A DNA stretch of 64,000 bases, taken from assembly GCF_000430505.1 (NCBI RefSeq), contig NZ_KE387152.1:199413-263412 (forward strand), read 5' to 3'. Source of the DNA: Eisenibacter elegans DSM 3317 (GTDB lineage Bacteria; Bacteroidota; Bacteroidia; Cytophagales; Microscillaceae). The notes beneath the pieces were generated by a model, which was not told where the DNA came from, did not search any database, and worked only from the letters and a program-made list of their open reading frames with translations. Position 1 is the stretch's first letter, and every line of letters begins with the position of its first letter. A program made the translations under genes and the position numbers. This document shows positions 19,094-27,421 of this stretch, piece by piece.

Positions 19094-20053
19094 ATGAAAC
19101 ACCGTGAACGCATTCGGGCGGCCAAAAAGACCTCAGAACCTAGGGCCGGTTTTAAGTTCAAAACCAAACCTCAGAATACTTACCTACTTTTGGGGGCATT
19201 GGTGCTTATCTTTTTGGCTTTGGCCTACAGCTTTAGCCGGGGCAAATCTAGCACTACCGAAAATACGACCGAGGCTACAGAGGCCGCTGTTCCTGATAAT
19301 GCCACAACGGCAGATAGCACCGAGAACGCGCTCACAACGGTCATCGATACCTCTTTTAAGGAAAAACAGATGCGCTTTCCTCGGGTCAGGGATGCTTTTC
19401 GAGCCAAACGCGCCAACTTGCTCAAGTTGCTAGAAGAAAAGGGCATCCTGACTTTTTCAATAGATATCTACCTGAGGGTCTTCAAACAAGAACAACTTGT
19501 AGAAGTATGGGTACGCGATCGCGCCGATGCCCAGTTTCAGCTACTCATCACCTATCCTTTTTGCGCTACTTCGGGTACGCTAGGCCCTAAAACTACCAAA
19601 GGAGATGAGCAAATACCCGAAGGTTTTTATATCATAGACCGCTTCAACCCATCCAGTAGCTTTCATCTTTCGCTGGGAATCAACTATCCTAATCGGGCTG
19701 ACCAACTGCGGAGCGAAGAAGGTGCAGACCTAGGCGGGGATATTTTCCTCCTCGGAGGCTGTACTAGTGTGGGCAGCATTCCCCTTGGAGATGATAAAAT
19801 CAAGGAGCTGTATGTGTTGGCTGTGGAGGCCAAATCTGACGGCCAGCCCAAAATCCCTATCACTATTTTCCCCGCCAAAATGGACAAGGAAAGCTATGAG
19901 AAGCTCCAAGAACAGGCCAAAGATAATGAGCTTTTGCAAACGCTGTGGGCTTCGCTCAAACAAGGTTATGATTACTTTGACCTCTGCCACGACCTGCCTC
20001 GTGTTACCATTACGCCAAAGGGTAAATATATCGTTCAAGAAAAATGTAAATAA
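19094..20053 (+). CDS. L,D-transpeptidase (YkuD/YafK-like) lacking catalytic His and Cys
   Basis: This 319-residue protein has a basic N-terminus, one membrane segment (residues about 29-47), a Thr/Ala-rich linker and a YkuD-type domain over about 110-270. Diagnostic pieces are CATSGTLGPKTTKGDEQIPEGFYII, LSLGINYPNRADQ and GGDIFLLGGCTSVGSIPLGDDKIKELY. In active YafK-like enzymes the last motif reads HGxCxSxGC, with His and the final Cys being catalytic. Here the His position is Leu220 and the nucleophile position is Ser228; only the first Cys (223) stays. The reading frame is intact and otherwise well conserved, so this looks like a maintained pseudo-enzyme or one with a serine nucleophile, located at the periplasmic face. 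Confidence 0.83.
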   Translation: MKHRERIRAAKKTSEPRAGFKFKTKPQNTYLLLGALVLIFLALAYSFSRGKSSTTENTTEATEAAVPDNATTADSTENALTTVIDTSFKEKQMRFPRVRDAFRAKRANLLKLLEEKGILTFSIDIYLRVFKQEQLVEVWVRDRADAQFQLLITYPFCATSGTLGPKTTKGDEQIPEGFYIIDRFNPSSSFHLSLGINYPNRADQLRSEEGADLGGDIFLLGGCTSVGSIPLGDDKIKELYVLAVEAKSDGQPKIPITIFPAKMDKESYEKLQEQAKDNELLQTLWASLKQGYDYFDLCHDLPRVTITPKGKYIVQEKCK

Positions 20054-20562
20054 GGGGGTATTCAATAAAATTACCCCATCAATCGACCCTGTGGGTGGCG
20101 CAGGCTCAATACCCTAATATGCTATAAACATTGTACCCTTCGGGATGTGGAATAGATACATCACTACTTGACCTTTTTTGGAAATGGGTAAGTTACTGGT
20201 TGAATGGTTCCTAACCTTATTGGCTTCGACACTACAACTTCCAGCGTTGGGGTAGTTGACTTGAGGATTGACAAGAATTAATTTTCTTGATTATCAAGGA
20301 TTTCTGGTGTTACATATTTCCCAAACTAATTTTAACTGGGTATAAGTAGTTATGAATCTTTAGTTTTGAGTGCTTAGTTGATATACTGACTTGATTTTCA
20401 ATATATTGTACAATGACTCAAACACAAGCTATTTTTGCATAGGTACTTAATAGACATCAACAAGCATTTAGGAATACCAAGCCCTAGAGACGCGAACTTT
20501 ATTTTGCGCCTTCTTGCAGCATTGGCGTTTGGCTGCTTATATTTACCCTCAAACGATAACCT
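20054..20562. other. 509-bp gene-free stretch with one repeat B copy
   Basis: A weak hairpin (GGGGTA / TACCCC, 20055-20077) follows the L,D-transpeptidase-like gene. A minus-strand repeat B copy lies at 20250-20344. The remainder is AT-rich, has no open frame of size and presumably includes the promoter of the AsmA-like gene. Confidence 0.6.
20250..20344 (-). repeat. Repeat B copy (minus orientation)
   Basis: Read on the minus strand it starts TATACCCAGTTAAAATTAG, continues through TTTGGGAAATATG, the hairpin TCCTTGATAATCAAGAAAA and ends near CCTCAAGTC. The central palindrome and the TATACCC end are shared with the 103-bp copies at 23.2 and 35.0 kb. The distal end is diverged. Confidence 0.65.
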
Positions 20563-23079
20563 ATGGCATTTTCTCTACAAAAATCACTACGCCGTTTGGC
20601 TTTGACCTTAATCGGTATTTTTTTACTCTTGCTTTTGGTAGCCAGTGTGGTGCTCTATGTATACAAAGAGTCTATTGCCAATCGTTTGGCCGATGAGTTG
20701 GAGCAGTACTTGTCCTCAGAGTTTTCGGTCGGTCGGGTTGATTTTTCGTTTTTTCGTACGCCTGCCCGATTGACATTGACTTTTCAGAACTTCAAGGTTT
20801 TGGGTGCACATCCACGCAACAAGCAGCTGCTACTCAGTGCCGAGCGGGTACATTTCACCCTACACATCACCAATGTATTACGGCGCAACTACCAAGTAGA
20901 GCGGCTCGAAGTCGAGAATGGCGACCTTTATCTGACCACCGACGCACGTGGAGCGGCTAATTTTGCTGATGCACTGCGCTGGCCTACCAACAAAGCTGGG
21001 GGGCAAGCAGCAAGCATTCAGGCCTTACAGCTCAAGAATGTGCATATCCGGTATCAAAATCGCCAACGCAACGAACAAATACACAGCTTGGTGGGGGCTG
21101 CCACCATCAGCCTAGGCCACAACAAGGCCGGCAAGATTGCGTACCGCATACAAGCAAGCACCCAAACACTCAGCGTCGAAGCTGCCAAACAAACCCTACT
21201 ACAGTACGACCGTTTGGTCTGGGATATGGAAGGGACTCTAGACCTGAACAGTTTTCAGGTACTGCTGACCAAGGGGGAGGTCAGCTACAAGCAAAGTACC
21301 CTGGCCTACAGTGGCGTGTTGCGCTTTGCGCAACACGGGCGCACAGAGGTCAACCTTGTCTTCCAGTCTCCAAAAAGCGATTTACAGGCGCTCATTGCCT
21401 TGTTGCCGCTTGAATATTACGAACAACTGATCGACTATAAGGCCGAAGGCGAAGTGTATCTCAAAGGCGCAGCCAAGGGGATGTGGTCGGCGCAAAGTAG
21501 CCCTGCGATTAATTTTGAATTTGGCTGCGACAATGTAGTCATCCGCTCGCCCAATATCAATCAATCTATTCAGAATATGAGCTTTAAGGGGGTTTTTAGC
21601 AATGGCAGCGCTCAATCCTTGGCCACCACCTCGTTGCGTATCCAGCCCCTGACAGGCAGGCTCGACAACCGCAAGTTTAGCCTAGAGTTGTATGTGCTCA
21701 ATTTTGCTGACCCTTTCTTGGAATTACAGCTGGATGCCGGGCTGAATATGGCCGCGTTGACAGAATTTTTTGCTTTCGACCATATCCGCCAAGCCGACGG
21801 CCTAGTTGGGCTGTCGCTTAGTCTCAATGGCCAACTCTCGCAATTGCGCAAAGCGCAAAACCCGCAAAATATCAATCTGAGCGGCAAAATAGACCTCAAT
21901 AAGGTCAGCTTTCAGTGGAAAAACTACCCGGCTCCCTTCCGACAGTTGCAGGGCACGCTCACACTCGATAAAAATACGCTTCAGGTCGAAGGCCTGAGTG
22001 GTTTTATTGGGCGCTCTTCGTTGAATATCCGCCAACTCCAACTCATTGACCTGCCCGCATACCTGCTGGCTCAGCAGCCGCTGCGCTTCCGTGGGCAGCT
22101 CAAAGCAGGTTTGTTAGATTTTGAGGAATTGCTGCACAAGGAGAGCTTCAGCGCCAATGCAGACCTTACCAATCTCCAGTCGCATCCCTATCTTTTTGTA
22201 TTGCCGCCTCGCTGGACAGGCAGCCTGCGTATAGAGGCCGATACCTTGCGGTTTGCAGGCTTTAGGGGGCAGGGCTTCAGCGCTGACCTAGCGCTGCGCG
22301 ACCAAGTGCTGCGTTCTGGCAATGTATCGATGCGTCTTGCTGATGGGCCGGTGGGGGGCCTGTTTGTCCTCAACGCACAACAACCTCACTGGATACGCCT
22401 CGATAGCCGCTGGCAACTCAACGAAGTGCCGGCAGATCAACTCCTGAGGATGTTCAACAACTTCGGCCAACAAAGTATTCAATATACGCAGCTCCGTGGC
22501 CAGCTACAGGCCGATGTCCAGCTCTCGCTAGTGCTCGACAAATACCTCCGTATCCAATGGCCACAGGTCGTGGCCGATGCAGCGTTGCGGCTTCGTAATG
22601 GCCGATTTGTCAATTTTGACCCCATCCGCCGTATTGTCAACTCCCTTAGTACCAGAAAAATAAAACTCAATCCTGAGCTGCCTTTTCAGGAGCTGCGCCA
22701 TATTCTCCAAATCCGAAATCAGACGATTTTTATTCCCGAGTTAGAGATTATTTCTCCCGAAGCCACACTTTCTATCTTGGGATATGCTACACCCGACTCC
22801 AAGATAGACTACCGCATCCGCCTCCCTATGCCCCAAGAACGCAGGGGAGCTTTTGCAGCACTCAGCCCTGAGGAGTTCCGAAAAACCAATTTCTATCTCA
22901 GCGCCCAAGGGGTTACGCTAGGCGATTTCAAAGCCGGATTTGTAGAGTTTGGCTCCGCCCAACAGCTAGACCAGCAGTGGAAGCGCGAAAAGCAAATCCT
23001 GCTCAATTTGTTTGATAAAATGGCGCTCGAAACCAAACCTTTTCGCCTCGATACACTGACAGCGCCCTTGTTAGACTAA
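20563..23079 (+). CDS. AsmA-like / DUF748-type envelope protein
   Basis: This 838-residue protein has one N-terminal membrane helix (residues about 9-33) and a large periplasmic part. The start SVGRVDFSFFRTPARLTLTFQNFKVLG and the C-terminal region (ITGR-like LRNGRFVNFDPIRRIVNSLSTRKIKL ... FIPELEIISPEATLSILGYATPDSKIDYRI) match the AsmA superfamily, whose long beta-taco proteins carry phospholipids between the two membranes or assist outer-membrane assembly. Most of the middle consists of short amphipathic strands as expected. It is a single-gene unit. The stop codon TAA is immediately followed by the left end of a repeat C element, so the 3' untranslated region is repeat-derived. Confidence 0.85.
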   Translation: MAFSLQKSLRRLALTLIGIFLLLLLVASVVLYVYKESIANRLADELEQYLSSEFSVGRVDFSFFRTPARLTLTFQNFKVLGAHPRNKQLLLSAERVHFTLHITNVLRRNYQVERLEVENGDLYLTTDARGAANFADALRWPTNKAGGQAASIQALQLKNVHIRYQNRQRNEQIHSLVGAATISLGHNKAGKIAYRIQASTQTLSVEAAKQTLLQYDRLVWDMEGTLDLNSFQVLLTKGEVSYKQSTLAYSGVLRFAQHGRTEVNLVFQSPKSDLQALIALLPLEYYEQLIDYKAEGEVYLKGAAKGMWSAQSSPAINFEFGCDNVVIRSPNINQSIQNMSFKGVFSNGSAQSLATTSLRIQPLTGRLDNRKFSLELYVLNFADPFLELQLDAGLNMAALTEFFAFDHIRQADGLVGLSLSLNGQLSQLRKAQNPQNINLSGKIDLNKVSFQWKNYPAPFRQLQGTLTLDKNTLQVEGLSGFIGRSSLNIRQLQLIDLPAYLLAQQPLRFRGQLKAGLLDFEELLHKESFSANADLTNLQSHPYLFVLPPRWTGSLRIEADTLRFAGFRGQGFSADLALRDQVLRSGNVSMRLADGPVGGLFVLNAQQPHWIRLDSRWQLNEVPADQLLRMFNNFGQQSIQYTQLRGQLQADVQLSLVLDKYLRIQWPQVVADAALRLRNGRFVNFDPIRRIVNSLSTRKIKLNPELPFQELRHILQIRNQTIFIPELEIISPEATLSILGYATPDSKIDYRIRLPMPQERRGAFAALSPEEFRKTNFYLSAQGVTLGDFKAGFVEFGSAQQLDQQWKREKQILLNLFDKMALETKPFRLDTLTAPLLD

Positions 23080-23173
23080 GAGCTTGTCTAAATTTTCGGC
23101 GCGGCACTCAAAACAGCTGATTTTTGTGCTGATACTAGGCAAAAAACGCAGGCGCTGGTTTAGCCCACGATTT

Positions 23174-23276
23174 TATACCCAATCACAATTGGTTTGGGAA
23201 ATTTGCGCTTTGAAAATCCTTGATAATCAAGGAGATAAAATCCTGTAAATCTTCAAAGCTTGTGAATCTTGGTATA
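23174..23276 (+). repeat. Repeat B copy inserted in repeat C
   Basis: A 103-bp element from TATACCC to GGTATA. It has the central palindrome TCCTTGATAATCAAGGA (23217-23233) and the end GTGAATCTTGGTATA. Removing it and one TA restores a perfect hairpin in the host repeat, so the boundaries are well defined. Confidence 0.85.
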
Positions 23277-23364
23277 ATCGTGGGAGGGCTACGGCGGGCA
23301 TTTTTAACGAAGTAGCAGCCAAAAGGCAGTGTTTTGGGGTCGATGAAGAGAATTTTAGACAAGC

Positions 23365-23492
23365 TCACGCCACTGGACATTTGAGTAACTCGGAGTTCCA
23401 GCTCCGAAACAAGCTGAGGCCTCATTTTGAGGGTACAATGAGACTTAGCCCACAGTGTGAACGGTGGGGTTTGAAAATATCCAGTGGCGTGA
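23365..23492 (+). repeat. Repeat A copy inserted in the end of repeat C
   Basis: TCACGCCACTGGACATTT at the left and AAATATCCAGTGGCGTGA at the right are inverted repeats (one mismatch over 18 bp). The interior contains AAGCTGAGGCCTCATTTT and GAGACTTAGCCCACAG, shared with copies at 4.6 and 61.2 kb. Near-identical 10-bp direct repeats flank it. It is about 125 bp. Confidence 0.85.
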
Positions 23493-23600
23493 GACAAGTT
23501 CTAATACCCAACGTAACGTAGTTGTTCCTTAGTTGATATATAGTCAAAACAAAATAGTACAACACGGGTTTTGATAAATACAATCAAACCCTTGTTGTCT

Positions 23601-25673
23601 ATGCCAACTATACCCCACACAGCGCCTTTGTATGAGGCTAGTCTTGCCATCGTAGGCGGCGGCGGCGCTGGGATGCACTTACTGTATGCGCTACACCAGT
23701 CGGGGTATTTGGCAACACATCGGGTGTTGGTGTTTGAACCAACCCAGAAATGGGGAGAAAACGACCGGACTTGGTGTTTTTGGGCAGCATCAACCGACAA
23801 TATTATCCGCGATTTGGCGCCGGCCATCAGTTATTCTTGGGATGCCGTAGCGTTGAAAGACCAAGACCAGTCCATCGCGCCCTTTGGGTATTATCACATA
23901 CGCAGTGCTGATTTTTATGCCCAAGTATATGCTGCTTGTTGTCAATATACGTCTCTAAGCTGGATTGAAGCGCGTGTGAATACTTTGCAGCCTTGTATGG
24001 GTGGGTGGCAAATCTGCACCGATTCGGGCGAGGTGTATACAGTGTCGCAGGTCTACAACAGTAGCATGTTGGTACCCAAAAATTGGAATGCCAACCAAGC
24101 CGTGAGAGATATTCCTCTTTGGCAGTCTTTTGTAGGCTGGCGCATTCGGCTAGACCAACCTCGCTGGAAGGATAACCCTCGGGTGTTTCAACTGATGAAC
24201 TTTGAGGTGGCGCAACAGGAGCAGTGCCAGTTTGTGTATGTATTGCCTTTTTCGGCTACAGAGGCATTGGTAGAGCTGACGCGATTTGGGGCGGCATTTC
24301 TTGACAAGGAGGGCGCGCAGCCCGTCTTGGATACTTGGATTCGCACGCACCTAGGGCCATATACTATCCTTGAAACAGAACTTGGGCGCATCCCGATGAG
24401 TACGGCGTTGTATGCCGACAACCACACGCAGCCATTGCCGGGCTATCAGCCCCTTGGGACGGTAGCAGGAGCCGTAAAAAGCACGACCGGCTATGCTTTT
24501 CAGACGATGTATACACACGCACAAGCCATTGCGCGTGCCCTACAATCACCGCAGGCACAAAGTGTTGGTTATCAGGCAATTAATCGCAAAAAACGGTTTG
24601 TATTCTATGACCGCCTGTTGCTCCATCTCTTGCTTTGTTTTCCGTCGCTGGGCAAACCTATCTTCGAGCGTCTGTTTGCAGGCGTTCCAGTATGGATGGT
24701 ACTCAAGTTTTTGGATGAAAAAACCACCTTGCTTCAAGAGCTCCGTATCTTTGCCAGCTTGCCGCTGCGGCCCTTTTTATGGGCGCTATGGCAAGACTTG
24801 CTCCGGCCTCGGAAATGGCCTTCAGAACTGTTTTCAGCCTCGACAGCAGCGGTGTTGTTGGCCTTATATTGGGGAGCATTTGCCGGAGTATATGCAGCCG
24901 CCTTGGTAGCCCTAGCTATTGGATTTTTATTATTGGGAATACCCCATGGCGCTGTAGACCATCACTTGGCGCAGCAGGCTTCGGGTTGGAGATTATTACG
25001 GTTTGTAGGGCATTATCTGGGGGTGATGGCTGTGGTAGGGCTTTTATGGTGGCTACACACAGGGCTGGCTTTAGGGTTGTTTATAGCCTATTCTGCTTGG
25101 CATTTTGGCGAAACAGATTTGCGAAGGTGGCAAGCTTTTCATCCTTTGACCGCAGGCATATATGGCACTGCACTCTTGGCCGCACTATTGCTGCCACATC
25201 CCGAAACTTTGGGGGCTATTTTGGCGGCAATGGGTATGCCCTTAGGGCTTTCGCCAATACAAGCTAGGTGGGGAAGCATGGCGGCTTTTATGTTCTTGGG
25301 GGTGTTGTGTTGGATGATTCCCGGCCAACATCGCAGTGGCTATATACTCTTGCTTGTCCAGTTGGTATTGTCCGCGTTTTTGCCTCTTTTGGTAGCTTTT
25401 ATGCTCTATTTCACCTTCACACACAGCCTTACAGGCTGGAGAGACATTCGCCAAAAGCTACGGCTAAGCAACTTAGAACTAGCCTATAGGGCGATGCCTT
25501 TTTCTTTGGGAGCTTATTTGCTGATAGCGTTGTTGTTGTATTCGATACAAGGCCACATCATCTACTGGACAAGCTATGCGGCCTATGGTTTTATGGCGCT
25601 GGCTGCCATCAGCCTGCCGCATATTTATTTTATGGCGCGCTTTTATAAACAATCGGAGAGGAGAGCTTCTTAG
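23601..25673 (+). CDS. Lycopene beta-cyclase / beta-carotene dioxygenase fusion (CrtY-Blh)
   Basis: This 690-residue protein joins two enzymes. Residues 1 to about 395 are a CrtY-type lycopene cyclase: dinucleotide motif LAIVGGGGAGMHL (residues 15-27), ENDRTWCFW (53-61), and the ELGRIPMS, LGTVAGAVKSTTGYAFQ segments. Residues about 410-690 are a membrane-embedded Brp/Blh beta-carotene 15,15'-dioxygenase with 8-9 hydrophobic segments and all four His motifs: GIPHGAVDH (His449), SAWHFGETD (His501), FTFTHSLTGW (His608) and SLPHIYF (His674), the iron ligands in this family. Predicted chemistry is lycopene to beta-carotene to two retinal. The ATG at 23601 is used; an upstream TTG is unlikely. There is no stop or frameshift between the halves. 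No opsin or other crt gene adjoins. Confidence 0.92.
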   Translation: MPTIPHTAPLYEASLAIVGGGGAGMHLLYALHQSGYLATHRVLVFEPTQKWGENDRTWCFWAASTDNIIRDLAPAISYSWDAVALKDQDQSIAPFGYYHIRSADFYAQVYAACCQYTSLSWIEARVNTLQPCMGGWQICTDSGEVYTVSQVYNSSMLVPKNWNANQAVRDIPLWQSFVGWRIRLDQPRWKDNPRVFQLMNFEVAQQEQCQFVYVLPFSATEALVELTRFGAAFLDKEGAQPVLDTWIRTHLGPYTILETELGRIPMSTALYADNHTQPLPGYQPLGTVAGAVKSTTGYAFQTMYTHAQAIARALQSPQAQSVGYQAINRKKRFVFYDRLLLHLLLCFPSLGKPIFERLFAGVPVWMVLKFLDEKTTLLQELRIFASLPLRPFLWALWQDLLRPRKWPSELFSASTAAVLLALYWGAFAGVYAAALVALAIGFLLLGIPHGAVDHHLAQQASGWRLLRFVGHYLGVMAVVGLLWWLHTGLALGLFIAYSAWHFGETDLRRWQAFHPLTAGIYGTALLAALLLPHPETLGAILAAMGMPLGLSPIQARWGSMAAFMFLGVLCWMIPGQHRSGYILLLVQLVLSAFLPLLVAFMLYFTFTHSLTGWRDIRQKLRLSNLELAYRAMPFSLGAYLLIALLLYSIQGHIIYWTSYAAYGFMALAAISLPHIYFMARFYKQSERRAS

Positions 25674-25678
25674 CACGC

Positions 25679-25746
25679 GATACCCAGTCAAAATAGGGTT
25701 GGGAAATGTATGGCCAAAAATCCTTGGACATTAAGAAAGTCACACA
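25679..25746 (+). repeat. Decayed, truncated repeat B copy
   Basis: GATACCCAGTCAAAATAGG, TTGGGAAATGTATG and AAAATCCTTGGACATTAAG follow the order of repeat B, but the right third and the TATA end are missing. It begins 6 bp after the crtY-blh stop codon. Confidence 0.5.
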
Positions 25747-25791
25747 CTATGTAGCTTTTTTTAGCAAACAGTTGAGAGCCGCAGATAAGCC

Positions 25792-25843
25792 CTGTTAAAT
25801 TCTGTTAAAAGCCCGCAGAGGTCGAAGCCATATTGTATATTTG
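25792..25843 (+). promoter_or_regulatory. Direct repeat and -7 box before the two-component operon
   Basis: CTGTTAAA occurs twice (25792 and 25802, 10-bp period), a spacing used by OmpR-family response regulators. TATATTTG at 25836-25843 matches TAnnTTTG, whereas no TTTG is present at the -33 position. The layout suggests a promoter activated by the regulator encoded in the same operon. This is inference. Confidence 0.4.
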
Positions 25844-25867
25844 TTGGTATATCCAATCTTTAGTGTG

Positions 25868-27379
25868 ATGAATCAACGACAATTGTATACCGTCGTAGCA
25901 TTGATGAGTGTGGCCTTGGTAGGGTTGACGGGCTTACAGTTTTACTGGTTGAGTGTCGCCATTCGTGCCAATGAGCAGCAATTTCGACAGAGTGTACACA
26001 AAGCCCTACAAGCTACCGTCCGCAAGCTGGAGGCACAGGAGGCCATAGAAGTAACCCAACAAACCTTTGAGCGCTTTGCTGCCGCCGACAGCCGCTATCT
26101 AATCGCCTTAGACTCGCTGGAAGAGGCTATCCAAAACCCCAGAGCAAGACGGGGGTTTCAGCTCATCCAGACCAACCCCGACACCTTCTTGTTGGAGGCT
26201 TTCAGCCAAGGCCTACAAAACCTACCAAGCCAAGCACACCGAAACCTCCAAGCAGAGCAGCTGATAAAAATTGCCCGTAAATCAGACCTAATCTCGATAG
26301 TAGTGAGTGAGTGGGTACGCAACGAGCCCAACATCCAGAAACGCCTACAAAGTAGTGCGCTGCACGAGGTGTTGTCCCAAGAGCTGGGCAACCGTGGAAT
26401 CAATATTCCTTTTGAGTTTGCTATCACCAATGCAACACAGGTCTTGCTCTTGGCCAGCAGCCCAGCCGCCCAACGGGAGGAGGTCTATACGCAGGGCTTC
26501 AAAGTACAGCTTTTCCCCAATGACATCTTGGGCAGCCAGCATACCCTACATCTCCATTTCCCTACGCAAGGCTCCTTTATTTTAGGCAAAATGGCGACGG
26601 TATGGCTTTCGTCAGTACTCTTGATTGGGCTGGCCATTGGGAGTTTTGGGTATACCGTCAGGTTGATGCTCCGGCAGAAGAAGATGTCGGAAATGACCAA
26701 GGACTTTATCAATAATATGACCCACGAGCTAAAAACACCCATTGCCACTGTTTCTCTAGCTACAGAAGCTTTACTGGATCCTGATTTACAGCAAATTAGC
26801 AAGCATCGAAATCGCTACCTCAATGTTATCAAAGAAGAAAACCAACGTCTGGCCCAACAAGTAGAAAAGGTATTGCAAATGGCCCGACTGGAGCGACAAG
26901 ATTTCAAACTTCAATATACTGAGACAGACCTGCACGCGCTAATCCAAAAAGCCGCCCAACACATTGCGCTACAAATAGAAGACCGACAAGGGCAACTGAT
27001 CCTTGACCTCCAAGCCCCCAATCCCGTCATACAGGCCGATGAAGAGCAACTGCTACATGTCATCAACAACCTGCTTGATAACGCCAACAAATACTCCCCC
27101 GATGCGCCACAAATTACTATCCGAACAGAAAATATAGGCGAAGGCTTTTTCATTACAGTCAGTGATAAGGGGCAGGGCATCTCAAAGGAAAAATTGGACA
27201 AGGTTTTTGATAAGTTTTATAGAGTTTCTACCGGCAATCTGCACGATGTCAAAGGATTTGGCCTCGGCCTCAGCTTTGTCAAATCAATTGTAGAAGCCCA
27301 CGGCGGGCGTGTTTCGGTCAAAAGCGAGCTCGGAAAGGGCAGCCACTTTATGATATTCCTGCCCTTGATAAAACCCTAA
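25868..27379 (+). CDS. Two-component sensor histidine kinase
   Basis: This 503-residue membrane kinase has a membrane helix at residues about 8-30, a periplasmic sensor of about 210 residues with no recognisable domain, and a second helix at about 240-265. The cytoplasmic part has the HisKA box DFINNMTHELKTPIATVSLA with His286 as phosphorylation site, then HATPase_c with VINNLLDNANKYSPD (N box), VSDKGQGIS (G1), FDKFYRV (F box) and GFGLGLSFVKSIVEAHGG (G2). The response regulator follows 42 bp downstream. The pair resembles the RprXY type of Bacteroides. The ATG at 25868 is chosen so that the first helix starts close to the N-terminus. Confidence 0.93.
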   Translation: MNQRQLYTVVALMSVALVGLTGLQFYWLSVAIRANEQQFRQSVHKALQATVRKLEAQEAIEVTQQTFERFAAADSRYLIALDSLEEAIQNPRARRGFQLIQTNPDTFLLEAFSQGLQNLPSQAHRNLQAEQLIKIARKSDLISIVVSEWVRNEPNIQKRLQSSALHEVLSQELGNRGINIPFEFAITNATQVLLLASSPAAQREEVYTQGFKVQLFPNDILGSQHTLHLHFPTQGSFILGKMATVWLSSVLLIGLAIGSFGYTVRLMLRQKKMSEMTKDFINNMTHELKTPIATVSLATEALLDPDLQQISKHRNRYLNVIKEENQRLAQQVEKVLQMARLERQDFKLQYTETDLHALIQKAAQHIALQIEDRQGQLILDLQAPNPVIQADEEQLLHVINNLLDNANKYSPDAPQITIRTENIGEGFFITVSDKGQGISKEKLDKVFDKFYRVSTGNLHDVKGFGLGLSFVKSIVEAHGGRVSVKSELGKGSHFMIFLPLIKP

Positions 27380-27421
27380 ATCGCCTAAAAAATATAGCAA
27401 ACGCCCAAAACGACTGTTTTT

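Larger units (their letters stand above)
23080..23501 (+). repeat. Repeat C copy carrying nested repeats B and A
   Basis: The ends GAGCTTGTCTAAA (23080) and TTTTAGACAAGCTC (to 23366) are inverted repeats. The flanking trinucleotides TAA (23077-23079, the AsmA stop codon) and TAA (23502-23504) look like a 3-bp target duplication. A B element (23174-23276) sits in the loop of the internal hairpin CCCACGAT / ATCGTGGG, and an A element (23367-23491) sits in the right end, duplicating about 10 bp (AGACAAGCTC / AGACAAGTTC). Without these two the C element is about 186 bp. No protein is encoded. Confidence 0.8.

Noticed and set aside
20055-20077. GGGGTA/TACCCC hairpin after the L,D-transpeptidase-like gene
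   Set aside because: Only six base pairs, long loop and no T-run, so not called a terminator.
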